Below, in pieces: positions 21,090 to 58,919 of a stretch of 64,000 nucleotides of DNA. Position 1 is the stretch's first letter. Every line of letters begins with the position of its first letter. The stretch comes from Micropterix aruncella. Lineage: Eukaryota; Arthropoda; Insecta; Lepidoptera; Micropterigidae. A model generated the notes under the pieces. It did no database searches. It worked only from the letters and a program-made list of their open reading frames with translations, and was not told the origin of the DNA. Both the position numbers and the translations under genes were made by a program. The stretch spans positions 19,092,201 to 19,156,200 of the forward strand of contig OX155965.1 of assembly GCA_944548615.1 (NCBI GenBank), read 5' to 3'.

Positions 21090-23092
21090 GTTTTTTGCTG
21101 AGCTTACCGCCTCAACTTACCTACACATTCACATGCAACAGGTGGCGAAAGCCAGCATGTACAGGCTGTCTGCCCAGGAAAAGATAAACTGGATCTCACA
21201 AGCACTAAGGTCAGTTCTTTACTCAGTCAGTGAAACTCCAACCCTCAACATGGTATCAGACACCATGCTTCCACTCCTAAATTTTGGAAAACTTTTTGCA
21301 GTGGAACTGCCGCCCAGAGACGACTAGCTAAAAAGCCAACTGCACTGGGAGGCCGGTAGCCTTAAATGGTACACTGATGGGTCCAAATCGGGACTGGACG
21401 TAGGCTGCGGTATATATGGAGAGCGACCAAACTTGGAAATACGCCAAGGGAAATACGAAAGAAGTGTAAACTTGGGAAAATATTCCAAGCGGAGGTATAA
21501 GCCATTATTGAATGTGCGGATATCAACCTTCATAAGAACTACGCCAACCACCGTATCTATATCCACTCGGATAGCAAGGCAGCTCTTATGGCACTAGCCT
21601 CGAATACTATTAATTCAAAGCTAGTGCAAAACTGCGTATCACTACTGAATTCCCTAGGCGAAAAGAACAGGGTAATTCTAAGATGGGTTCCCGGCCATGC
21701 AAGAATCGAGGAAAATGAAAAAGCCGACAAACTTGCTAAGACGGGAGTAAAGAGAACGTTATACGGTCCTGAACCTTGCTGTGGCGTAACATGGTTGGGA
21801 GCTAATGGGCGGCGCTTGCTGCGGCTTGGGAGCTAATGGGCCCATGCTGGGTTGGCCACGAAGACCCATGTGTTCAGGGTCGGTCACACTCACGGGTCGA
21901 CACCCATCCGACGGCCTCCACGCACGGGGTGCGAACCTGGGTAGGTTGGTCAGTTTGCCCTGGGAATCAAACCTCTGGCGCTCCTGGACGGTCTGCGCAC
22001 CGTGCAGCGCAAGCCAATCGATTGTGCACTCTGACTAACATCTTGAGGTGTCGACTACAACGGGCGAGCCCGTCACCACAGGACGTTTTAACGATTAGTC
22101 GTTCTATCGACCTGCAGTGAGCGTAGAAGACTTTGGACAAAAACAATCCAACGTCTAGCTACGCCACAACCCGTAAGAGACCAACGCCTTACCTTACGGC
22201 GACTGCTCTTGAAATGACCATCGGCCATCCGATCTTGGGTGAAAGCCGGGCAAAGGACGCCATGGTCCGCGATAGATTCGGTATACACCGTTTCACCGCT
22301 TCGTAAGGGAGAGGACCGCGCAAGCGACCTCGAACTCGGAACCAATCGAGAGACCGGAGAAATCTGGTCACAATTGGTAGTTAGGGCGCGAGTGTCGGCC
22401 CGCCAGGTAACATATCTGGCTATCTCGCGGTAAGGCATTGGTCCCTAACGGGTTGTGGCATAGCTAGATGGTGGACTGTTTTGTCCTAAGTCTTCTACGC
22501 TCACTTCAGGGAGATAGAACGACTAATCGTTAAAACTTCCTGTGGTGACGGGCTCGCCCGCTGTAGTCGACAACCCGAGTTGTGGCGTAACAAAAAGCTT
22601 TGCAAACCTAATGCTCAGACAAATATGTTTAGAACAATCCATCAATCACTGGAACAACACTCCAGGGTTGACTCAATCCAAAGTGCTAATTAAGGCTTAC
22701 GACCCTAAGACGGCCCGTGAGGCCTTATCGCTAAATAGGAACAATCTACGCATACTGGTGAGGGCGCTCATGGGGCATTGTGGCCTGAACAAACACATGT
22801 ACAACCTCAATCTCCGAGACACAAAACTGTGCAGGTTCTGCCAAGGGGCCGAGGAAACTCCCCTGCACGTCATGTGCGAGTGTGGCCCGCTGATGCGTAA
22901 AAGATACATCCACTTGGGTGGTCATTATCTCCAACCTGAGGAGGTAAAACAATCTGGCGCCAAAAGCCTGTTGCGTTTCTTAAATGACACGAGGCTTAGC
23001 GCAGAACTAAGTAGGTGGAAAACACAATAGATCAGCAATGGTCGCAGTGTTACAAGGCTCATAAAGACCTTAGAAAAGCCCCACACAAAAAA
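21090..23092 (+). pseudogene. R1/I-type LINE fragment with RNase H, interrupted
   Basis: A 5'-truncated non-LTR retrotransposon. Near 21366 'WYTDGSKSGLDVGCGIYGER' begins the RNase H domain. After a frameshift near 21470 it continues with 'IYIHSDSKAALMALASN' and 'VILRWVPGHARIEENEKADK'. It is cut at 21790 by a 790-bp insertion and resumes at about 22581 with the C-terminal region, including the zinc-knuckle-like CRFCQGAEETPLHVMCEC. The frame ends at 23030 and a poly-A run at about 23083-23099 marks the 3' end. Multiple frameshifts make it non-functional. Confidence 0.8.
21791..22580 (-). mobile_element. rearranged copy of the ~700-bp repeat, with 11-bp target duplication
   Basis: TGTGGCGTAAC occurs at 21780-21790 and again at 22581-22591, bracketing the insert in the LINE coding region. 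From left: antisense tail (21791-22046), a sense head piece (22047-22196), then antisense middle and head (22197-22573). The two head pieces are inverted to each other over about 145 bases. A variable-length duplication fits target-primed reverse transcription, and the inverted head resembles twin-priming products. Confidence 0.7.
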
Positions 23093-23098
23093 AAAAAA

Positions 23099-23440
23099 AG
23101 GATGCCATGGTCTGCGATAGATTCGGCAGACACTGTTTCACCGCTACGTAAGAGAGAGGACCGCGCGAGCGACCTCGAGCTCGTAACCAGTCGGGAGACT
23201 GGAGTAATCTGGTTGCAACTGTTAGTAAGGGCAAGAGTGTCGGCCCGCTGGGTAACATACCTGGCTATCTCGAGGTTAAGGCGTTGGCCTCTTACGGGCA
23301 TGTGGCGGAGCTTGACGGTGGACTGTTTTGTCCTAAGTCTTCTGCGCTCACCTCACGGGAGACAGGACGATCAAATTTCGGTAAAACTTCTTGAGGTGAT
23401 GGGTTTGCCCATTGTTGTCGATAGCTCTAGTTATACTGGA
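23099..23440 (-). repeat. antisense head/middle fragment of ~700-bp repeat
   Basis: This matches 22258-22573 in the same orientation (for example GATGCCATGGTCTGCGATAG against GACGCCATGGTCCGCGATAG). It begins directly after the LINE poly-A tract. The open frames on both strands are by-products of the repeat. Confidence 0.65.
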
Positions 23441-23851
23441 ATAACTCAAATCTTGCTAGTATACTTAAAAGAAATATTCTCCAGTTGGATGGTGGTCATA
23501 TAGATTTATTCATCGATTTTTCTCTATAAAATAAAAGTATTTGACTTATGCCTGTATTCCAAATGGTACTCCATTTCATTCTGAATAGCAATGTATACTC
23601 ACTAAGCAGTGATACATTTTCGAGTTGCACGAGTATAGAAGTGGGAATGTGATTTTTCCGCAGTGAAGACCTAGTAAAATAAAGCAGACACAAGCGTAAT
23701 TTTAATTTGGAAACAACTATACCACAACAATTGCTCATTGAGGATAAACAAACACAGTAAAAAATATAATTCGAGAAAAACAATGATTCAAATGTTTAAT
23801 ATAATAATATATAACTCATCCAATATTAAGTTAAAATTAATTTAAAAATAT

Positions 23852-25765
23852 TTATTTTACAATTTTGATATCGAAGAAAATGCAACATTTGCCGTCTTCC
23901 TCGTTGTCGCGGTCCCAAACGTTATATTTAATATTGAAAAATTTCTGAAATAAAATAAAAAAACTTTTTTTCTGTTTTTATTATTAGAAAAATGTTTAGA
24001 GACTCACGGATGGATATTTCTTGGACACCAAAACATCGAAGATTATAGTCTGCCGTCTGTCTACTGCTAGTGGACACTGCGTCATTTTGCAAGCGTCGGG
24101 CGGCATTCCGACGAATGGCAAGTCTATTGCGCCATTATGCCAATATAGTTTAGTTAACAAATCACCGGTATTTGTGAATTCTGTTCGGAAATAGTGAAAC
24201 TACTTATAAGAAGTTTTATAATATTTATTAACTTCAAATAGGTAGGAATACTAACTTGGAGTAAAATCCATGCTGATTTTCGATATATTCCCTCGTTGAA
24301 CATTGCACACTTCTTGATCAGTATCTAAGCAATTATCGATCTGAACGCCGTGTACCTCACAATTTGATCCTTCAATAAAATCAAATATATTTTCCTATCA
24401 TACAGGATGTTTGCGGGATTGGGGGGCTCATTTGCTGGCTTTTACAGATAGACCCTATGTCCTAAAAGCCACTTTTTTTAATTTATTAACCGAAATTTTG
24501 CGTTTGTCGTCATAACTTTTTTGTTTGTGGCAGTAATAGCACAAAATAACTTTTATTGTATTCTGCAATGCATTGTTAATGCATGCCTTGAATGCATTTT
24601 TTAACCCTTCAGGCCTTGGCCCCTCAGCCGATTGACAAGTTGCTGTTCCAAATAATTTTAGTAAAAATTAGCAAAAAATTGAATTACGACAATGGGCCCG
24701 ATTGCGGTTCTTAGTGAACTAAAACTAAAATTAGTCCAAGCGAACGAGACAGCGCAATACGTTAGAGCGGAACATGAAACGAACAATCGTCGATAAATAC
24801 TACCTGCCGAGCTTATACTCGTCTGAATAAATTCGAGCATATTTCATGCGGTGTAAGATTTGACCTTGGCGGGCAGTTTAATGCGAAAAAGTGACAACCG
24901 GTCATCTCACACTCCGCTCTAGCGTATTGCCCTGTCTCGTTCACACGGACTAATTTCCGATTTTAGTTAACAAAGAAACGCAATCGAGCCCACTGTCTCA
25001 TCAAAACATTAATTACTGCCAAACCACTGTACCCATAATTAAAATAAAACATATTAACATAATAAAACATAATAAAATAAAACAAATTAAATTAGAATAA
25101 AATTAAAACGGGGCCATCACGCTGAATCGTGTTGTGGCCGACATCGGCCAATCGGGGCCTGAGGGGTTAAATCGGTGTCATTATTAGTGTGGGTGTTCAG
25201 CCCTGACAAAGAATTATCTCTTATTTTAATCGTTTTATATTACATGTAGCCTATCATTGGAACGGCTATAAATTACAGAACTTTTTAAAACAAAGCTAAG
25301 TTCAAATTACCTTTTACTTTTTTTTAATAATGATTCTAAAACTTGACAATTTTCAAACATTTACACATTTTTAAGAGTTTGGAAGCTCGTAGGTCGTTTT
25401 CTTGAAACTGTTTACATCAAGTATTAATTTATTTGGAATAACAATACATTGCAAAATACAACACAAGTTATTTCGTGCTATTATCACTATAACCAAAAAA
25501 TTTATGACGACTTATCCGCAACATTTCGAAAAATAATAATTTAAATAAAACGGTGACAATTAAGGCATAGGGTCTGTAGGTAGCAAATCACCTCCCCAAT
25601 CCCTCGAAAAATTGTGTCGGTTTTTCTGCCAAACACCCTGTATATTAATCATGGTAAAAAAGTAAATCTACCTTCACCGTCATCACATTCCGTAATTGTT
25701 ATATCCCTTGATTCTGCGACTGACCAAAATAACACAAACAAAAAACAATATTTCATCCTGTTCAT
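23852..25765 (-). CDS. NPC2-like ML-domain secreted protein B (four exons)
   Basis: Exons on the minus strand: 25672-25765, 24256-24369, 24008-24180 and 23852-23944, joining in phases 1, 1, 0 to give 157 residues, exactly as in gene A. A signal peptide covers about residues 1-20 (MNRMKYCFLFVLFWSVAESR; the Met at residue 4 could also start). The cysteine pattern is preserved: TEC, SNC, DNC, EVC, 'LPFVGMPPDAC', TQC and CC. The last strand 'NVWDRDNEEDGKCCIFF' replaces the LWNEKGELCCF of gene A, and the NPC2-typical PCP is altered to DNCLD, so ligand preference may differ. Intron 1 was enlarged by a piggyBac-type MITE with a second MITE inside it. The stop codon overlaps an AATAAA signal (minus strand, 23851-23856). 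Confidence 0.87.
24601..25170. mobile_element. piggyBac-type MITE (family P) carrying a nested MITE
   Basis: The ends are TTAACCCTTCAGGCCTTGGC and, inverted, TTAACCCCTCAGGCCCCGAT, each with TTAA. The interior equals the 15.85-kb copy except for a 300-bp family M element at 24693-24992. It lies in intron 1 of NPC2-like gene B. Confidence 0.75.
24693..24992. mobile_element. MITE family M, intact ends
   Basis: The ends TGGGCCCGATTGCG and (inverted) TGGGCTCGATTGCG enclose blocks such as GAACGAGACAG and its inverse, so the whole folds back. It interrupts a family P element, so it is younger than that copy. The target duplication is not clear, which prevents superfamily assignment. Confidence 0.7.
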
Positions 25766-25865
25766 TTTTGAACAAACAGCTGCCGAGTACCAATTCCAGA
25801 ATAAAAATGATAAACCATACTGTCTAAACTGCGAACTTATCATAAATTTCAGATAAAACAATAAC

Positions 25866-26525
25866 TAATTAATGTGTTTTTTTTTTGATTGTCGCAAGAG
25901 CGTTGAACCTTATCGCGTGTGTATATATTTGAAAAATTGTAAACCGATCGTTATCTCGACATTTACGTCCAGACGGTCAAAAGCTATCTCGCTGTACTGT
26001 ACTTATTGCAAATTGTTGCAATAGTTCGAATTCAGTGCAAGCGAACTGAAATAAAAGTCTCGAAATATTGTAATTATTTTTATTTTTTTCCTTATGACGA
26101 AATTAAACAAAGGCGTATAAAAGTAATCTTACAAAAACCGGTCTCAAAAAAGTAATTAATAATACGAGTAAGTACAAAAATACGGGGGCTACATTCCGTC
26201 TTTGGCGAATTATTGCAAAATGACAAATATTTATTATAATAAATAATGAACTTTGTGCATTCTGTAAAATTACTTAATTACACTGTTTTATCCGAACGCT
26301 GTTAATAATTAATTTAATAATAACGTTTACTGATTTGCGTAATAATATAATAATAATGAAATCAACCAGATATCTGTCAACATTAAAAGGTTAAGACAGG
26401 AGGTTATCTGGGTATTGAAGTTGTCTTTGTCTGGCCTTTATATCATTTTGCAGCAGTTTTCCGGTTACTTTAGATGCGAGATTCAATGATTTGGAGGATC
26501 TAGCGAAAAGCACAAAGAGATAATT
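25866..26525. other. no gene recognised; likely includes NPC2-B upstream region
   Basis: AT-rich sequence 5' of NPC2-like gene B. I see no clear TATA box or initiator that I would place, and no coding frame. Confidence 0.35.
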
Positions 26526-26528
26526 CAC

Positions 26529-27475
26529 TGCTAATACGACCCAGTGGCAAAGTGATAGGTCGCCTGATATTACATTTTCGGTCCAATTCCCGCCTGGGTC
26601 ACCATTTTCCGTCGGGATAAAATTAACGGAATTGCATTTCAATTCTGTCGATCGAGTGCAATAACAAGACACACAAAATGGCGGTGTCGACTACAACAGG
26701 CGAACCCGTAACCCCAGGCTGGTATAACGATATGCAATCGTTCTTTCAGCCGTGGTATGAACGTTGAACACTTGGGGACAAGACAATCTACTGTCTAGTT
26801 CACCAGCAACCCGTTAAAGACCGATGCCTTTGGCGAGGCACCGGGAAAGGTAACCAGCGGGCAGCGTCACCGCCTAACTACTAGTTTTGGCAGGATACTC
26901 CGTCTAGAATTAACCTTCAGGATACCTCCGTCCTCCCGACTGGTTACAAGTCCGAATTCGCTTACGCGGCATCTACCTGTTGTATTACAGCGGTAATTCA
27001 ATTTGAATTTATCGCGGACCTGGGTGTCCTTTGCCCGTAGTGCCACACGGGATCGAGTGGCCCAAGGTCATTTCAAGAGTGGCATGACAACAGGTCAACA
27101 TCCACCCCTGCTGCTTAGGAGACAGTATATTTCCATAGTCTCCAGACTTTTTCAGAGTGCACAACCGATTGGCGTCGCCGAATGGTGCACAAACCGTCCA
27201 GTAGCGTTGGGATGCAATCCCGCTAGGAGAAATCGGTCCACCAGCTTGAGACGCGAGAGTCTTACCCGGGGTAGCCTTCCGCACGAGGAGGCTTCTGAAT
27301 AGAAGCTAAATCGTGAGTTGAGCCGATCCAAGAACACACAGTCACCCACATGTTACAAGCTTACATACATATACACACTTCATATTACGGTTGGTTGTAA
27401 GAGATTGGCGTATGATAAAAACCTGCCCATTGGGAAATTTCACAATGAAGAGTAGAAACAAACAAAGAAACTGCT
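26529..27475 (+). repeat. tRNA-derived SINE interrupted by the ~700-bp repeat
   Basis: The head 'GACCCAGTGGCAAAGTGATA' and the B-box-like 'GGTCCAATTCCCGCC' correspond to the better preserved copy at 30.0 kb. The SINE body continues to about 26675, is split, and resumes at about 27331 ('CACACAGTCACCCACATG') with the 'GGTTGGTTGTAAGAGATTGG' tail block. Confidence 0.6.
26676..27330 (+). repeat. full-length copy of ~700-bp repeat (subfamily 2)
   Basis: It begins with GGCGGTGTCGACTACAACAG and ends AGTTGAGCCGATCC. It is nearly the same as 33.72-34.42 kb. It is flanked by near-identical AAGACACACA and AAGAACACACA, consistent with a target duplication of about 10 bases inside a SINE. Frames over it are not genes. 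Confidence 0.7.
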
Positions 27476-27674
27476 AACTCGTTCACAACATTTTCTTACT
27501 ATTAGAAAACTTGACTGAAGTTAATAAATAAAATATTAAAAATAAAGCCTCCGATCTTTTCCATTACTCCGTACTTAAAAGCGATATTATATACATACTT
27601 TCCTAAATAATATTCCTGCATTATTTACAAATAATAAATATAAAAAATACTTATTTCAATATTAATTATTATTA

Positions 27675-55343
<27,669 letters not shown>

Positions 55344-55399
55344 CTGTGGACAAGAAACAAACCGTAAAACACTGATTCATGACCTAGTAAATCATTTGA

Positions 55400-55985
55400 G
55401 GCGGTGAACTAAATATTAGATATATCAATGACATATTAGTCTTTTAAATACTAAAAAAGTTAAAGTGGTATTTTTTGTAAAAAAAATAATGCAAAAAATA
55501 TATAATGCAAAAATCATACTGAAAAAAATATATAATGCAACACACCAACTCCTATGACAACACAATGTTATAAAGTTCAGGGTAGATTGCTGAAAAAGAG
55601 CTTTAGATTGCAAAAGTATATTTAGAAGTATTTTTTTCAGAAATGCTATTCTAAATTGGCACAGTTTCCAGTCGCCCCATCATAGCAAAAGATATCGACT
55701 TAATCTCTAGGTCCACAGAAAAATCATCTGAACTCAGTAAGCCTCCAGAAATTATAGCCGTCTTACCACATTAAAAAAAACTAACAACATTAAAAAAATC
55801 CAGACGAACACAAAACAATTAAATTCTATACATTTGTGTTTACATGACAACCGCTCCTGTATACGTACCAATGCAACTGATCATGTAACTTTGGTGGCCG
55901 AATAATTTGTTAGGTGAGTCACTTCCAGGCGACTTGTATTTAATTAAAGTTACGTCACGCCACGAAGAGATGGTTAAAATCCGAC
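55400..55985. other. no gene recognised; upstream of first traced exon
   Basis: AT-rich sequence with 'AAAAATATATAATGCA' repeated at about 55493 and 55525. I see no convincing exon. Confidence 0.4.
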
Positions 55986-55989
55986 TTTT

Positions 55990-56240
55990 CTCTCATGCAT
56001 GGGAGTTAATGGGCCCCTTGATGAGTTGGCCACGAAGACCCATTCTGTTCAGGGTTGGTCACACTCACGGGTCAACACCCATCCGGCGGCCTCCACGCAT
56101 GAAGTACGAGCCCGGGCAGGACTCTGGCCTTAGGGCTAGTTTCCCATAGGAATCAACCTTCTGGCGCTCCTAAACGGTCTGCGCACCGTGCGGCGTAAGT
56201 CAATCGATTGTGCACTTTGACTAACAGTCGGGGGAGTCTG
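55990..56240 (-). repeat. antisense tail of ~700-bp repeat
   Basis: It matches 21826-22046 ('GGCCACGAAGACCCAT', 'CTCACGGGTCAACACCCATC', 'GGCGCTCCTAAACGGTCTGC'). Only the tail is present. Confidence 0.7.
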
Positions 56241-56714
56241 GAAGCAAAACATATTTGCGAAGCGTTACGTCTACGTTTCGGTAGTTGCAGACTGCCATAT
56301 TGCCATAGTAGACAGAAGGAACAGTAGGTTAACTCGAGCCCGTCTTCGAAATAATTGCCTACGCTGCGCGGAGCCACCGTAGTGTCACATCACATCACAT
56401 AAATAGTTGATAGGTGGTGACTGGTGGCCCATCAGAGCAGAAATGCAATTATTTATAATTATTAGATACATTTATGTATTTTTGGTTTATAGACTAAGAG
56501 CGGCACTCGCGGGGCACTCGCTACTGACGGTTGCCGAGGTACGCGGAGAATTCGAGGCGCGTAGGTATAACTCGCGTTTCGGCCGTTTGTATGAAGACGT
56601 TCTCCTGTTGTTATTTCTACTGTGATATTGCCGCCCTCTAGGCAACATTTTTCAAGACTTGCAAAAAAATGATTATTTTAGTAATAAAATCAGAGGTAGG
56701 TACATCATTCTAAA

Positions 56715-57010
56715 GGTTTATTTTCCTCGATTTAATTTCAGCGAAATCGTTAGTTAAAATGTCATAATTGAGATTGTCGGCTATTTCGCTCTCAATCGAT
56801 AATATTAACAATCCCGACAAGCGCTCTTTGGGACATTGTGGAAAGTAAATATTTTTTGATGAGTTTCATTTTGCTGAAGCTTCTTTCGCATGAAGCAGTT
56901 TTAGGCAGAGTTGCATCAATTCTGAGAGCCATGCTTAAGTTGGGAAATGCATACTGCAAATCGTTTTTTGCTTCGTTTATAACTTCTAATAAAGCAACAG
57001 ATTGTAATTC
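56715..57010 (-). pseudogene. hAT (ZMYM-type) transposase C-terminal remnant
   Basis: Minus-strand translation gives 'DLQYAFPNLSMALRIDATLP' and 'TASCERSFSKMKLIKKYLLS', then after a one-base frameshift 'RLSGLLILSIESEIADNLNY'. This is the C-terminal dimerisation domain of hAT elements related to ZMYM proteins. There is no upstream catalytic part. The plus-strand frame over it is a shadow. Confidence 0.75.
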
Positions 57011-57108
57011 AGAAATATTTTACACGCGATGCGATGTACGACGAAAACAGTCTAGAAAATGGGTCCAGCATAGTACAACCAGCGAGACTAGCTGGGCCTG
57101 GAGGTTGC

Positions 57109-57128
57109 CACCCCCCCCCCCCCCCCCC
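57109..57128. repeat. poly-C run of about 20
   Basis: A long C homopolymer; similar runs occur at about 5477-5488 and 47592-47607. It makes an artificial proline frame. Confidence 0.9.
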
Positions 57129-57179
57129 AGTCTACTCCGCCCGGGCAAGTGCCTCCCTTTAAGGGGGAGCCTGGTTTAG

Positions 57180-57860
57180 ACGGCAAAAAGAAAACATCTT
57201 TTCATGTTTTTTTTCCTTTAAGTTAAAATCTATTCATGAATCTTTTACCTCTGGAATACCTTTGGAATAGCGGATGGAGTCTCAGACTGCTGTAAGTGTA
57301 AAAAAATTACTATTTTTTTTAAGAAAACTTTAAACGCGTTTTCCTTAAAACCATATTTTTCAGTTTTGCGCCGGTGGTAAAAGAAAAAATACATGACGGA
57401 CCGAGTTGTTTAAAAAAAATATAAGATTATTAAATTCTCTTCTATATGAACTAAACAAAATTATAAAACAATGTTTTCTAATAAATTTTTTTACTAGTTA
57501 AACACAGCATTTTGGGGCAAAAATCGTTTTTTTTAATACTTAAAAAAATATACATTTTAGTAATTATTTTTAGTTCATCAACAAAATACACATGGAAGTT
57601 TAGTTTTTTTTTCAGGCAAAATTACGCTCGCTATTACCGGCGCAAGCAGATACCGTCATTTCTGCAGCGGTAGAAACATTTGCAATTCAATATCACAAAA
57701 ATAGTTTTTTTTTACTATTTCAAAAAATATTTTTATCTTTCAAATGTTAATCACACTGATATAAAAGATACATGATCAGATTTCAATTTGAAGTATTTTT
57801 TTTAATAATGAAAAACATGTAAACCTTTCTCTCCAGGTTCTATGCTTCTGTCTGACTCAC
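57180..57860. other. no gene recognised; AT-rich
   Basis: Long poly-T and poly-A tracts without coding signals. Confidence 0.45.
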
Positions 57861-57864
57861 TTAC

Positions 57865-57928
57865 ATATTGCCACGTCCAGAAAAACAGGATATTCTTTTC
57901 TCAAACTTAGGAAGTCCCTCATCGACAT
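57865..57928 (-). CDS. possible small exon, unidentified
   Basis: From ATG at 57928 the frame reads MSMRDFLSLRKEYPVFLDVA and is followed by a strong donor GTAAGTGAG at 57864. Amino-acid use looks protein-like in an AT-rich setting. There is no homology I can name, no clear acceptor, and phase 1 out does not fit the phase-0 entry of the exon at 55343. Confidence 0.2.
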
Positions 57929-57929
57929 A

Positions 57930-58720
57930 TAGTACCTACCTTTATTATTCAATTGCACATTTTTTCTTTTTTATTGCTTACCATCAATAATGATGTGTAT
58001 AATAAATGTAACTTTTGTATGGATAAATAATTAAAATACCTCAATGAAAATAAATATTTATTACTAAAAAAATAATTTCTAACTTTTTTTTAATTCTGAA
58101 AGGGCCTAGGTACCAAAAAAAAAGGTATTTAAAAAACTGGAGAATAATAATAACAACGTCGTGACAACAGCCTTATGCACTACAAAATGTAGGAAGTCTA
58201 CACTAGGAAGTCGCCATACAAAAGAATGGAGACTTCCTGTAATAGAATGGGTACAAATTGTCACCACAATTTAATTTACGTATTTGTAATTCAATCCTTC
58301 TGAACATTGAGATTATCTTCATTCATCATAAGATCACACCAAGTTAAATATATTAAAAATTGGAGAGAAACAAATTTAATGGCCAGACGTTTCGATAAAA
58401 ATAACTCAGATCGAAAAACTTGTTTAGGAACTGGTCTAATCTCTCTGAATTAATCTTAAGGTCGAGTTAGATGTATTATAATTTGATCGTTAATATAAAA
58501 TTTTCAAAATATAGATGTCAAAGATTTTATGGTCATTAACAATGCCATTAACTTGACAAACGGTTTCATTTATTGTATATTTGATTATAATATTTTTTGT
58601 TGCTTCATGCTACCGCTGCAGGACGGGCCAATTTAGAATGTATGTTTCCTGAATTTAAATTTGATGATTTATTTGTATTTCACTTACCGCGCTTAACAAT
58701 GATCCTATAAAAGATTCAGA
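57930..58720. other. no gene recognised
   Basis: AT-rich. A possible 17-base microexon lies at 58688-58704 between a pyrimidine-rich acceptor and GTAAGTG, but no phase supports it. Confidence 0.35.
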
Positions 58721-58724
58721 GAAA

Positions 58725-58912
58725 TTAGAAAAGAAGGGTACGAACCAACTTTTTAGTATCATATATTCTTGGAGGATTTTTTAGGATTGGATTCATCTTT
58801 ACGTCAACCAAGGTCTTCGTCAAGCACGACTTCGATGTTCCATAGGTCTTTATAGTGCTATCCTGCCACATTTTTTCAAAATGCGCCATCCGAGAAATAA
58901 CCAACTGTCTTC
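58725..58912 (-). CDS. possible terminal exon or pseudogene fragment, unidentified
   Basis: After an acceptor-like TTTTAG, 61 codons read without interruption to TAA: 'QLVISRMAHFEKMWQDSTIK', then 'TYGTSKSCLTKTLVDVKMNP' and 'ILKNPPRIYDTKKLVRTLLF'. The mix of charged and aromatic residues looks like a real protein rather than chance. I do not recognise it. It may be a fragment of an unknown gene or of a transposon protein. Confidence 0.3.
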
Positions 58913-58919
58913 CTAAAAC

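Noticed and set aside
56838..57179. Plus-strand frame ending in a polyproline run
   Set aside because: It overlaps a hAT transposase remnant on the other strand and the prolines come from a poly-C run.
58688..58704. A 17-base microexon with a strong donor
   Set aside because: No upstream or downstream exon has a compatible phase, and very short exons cannot be supported by sequence alone.
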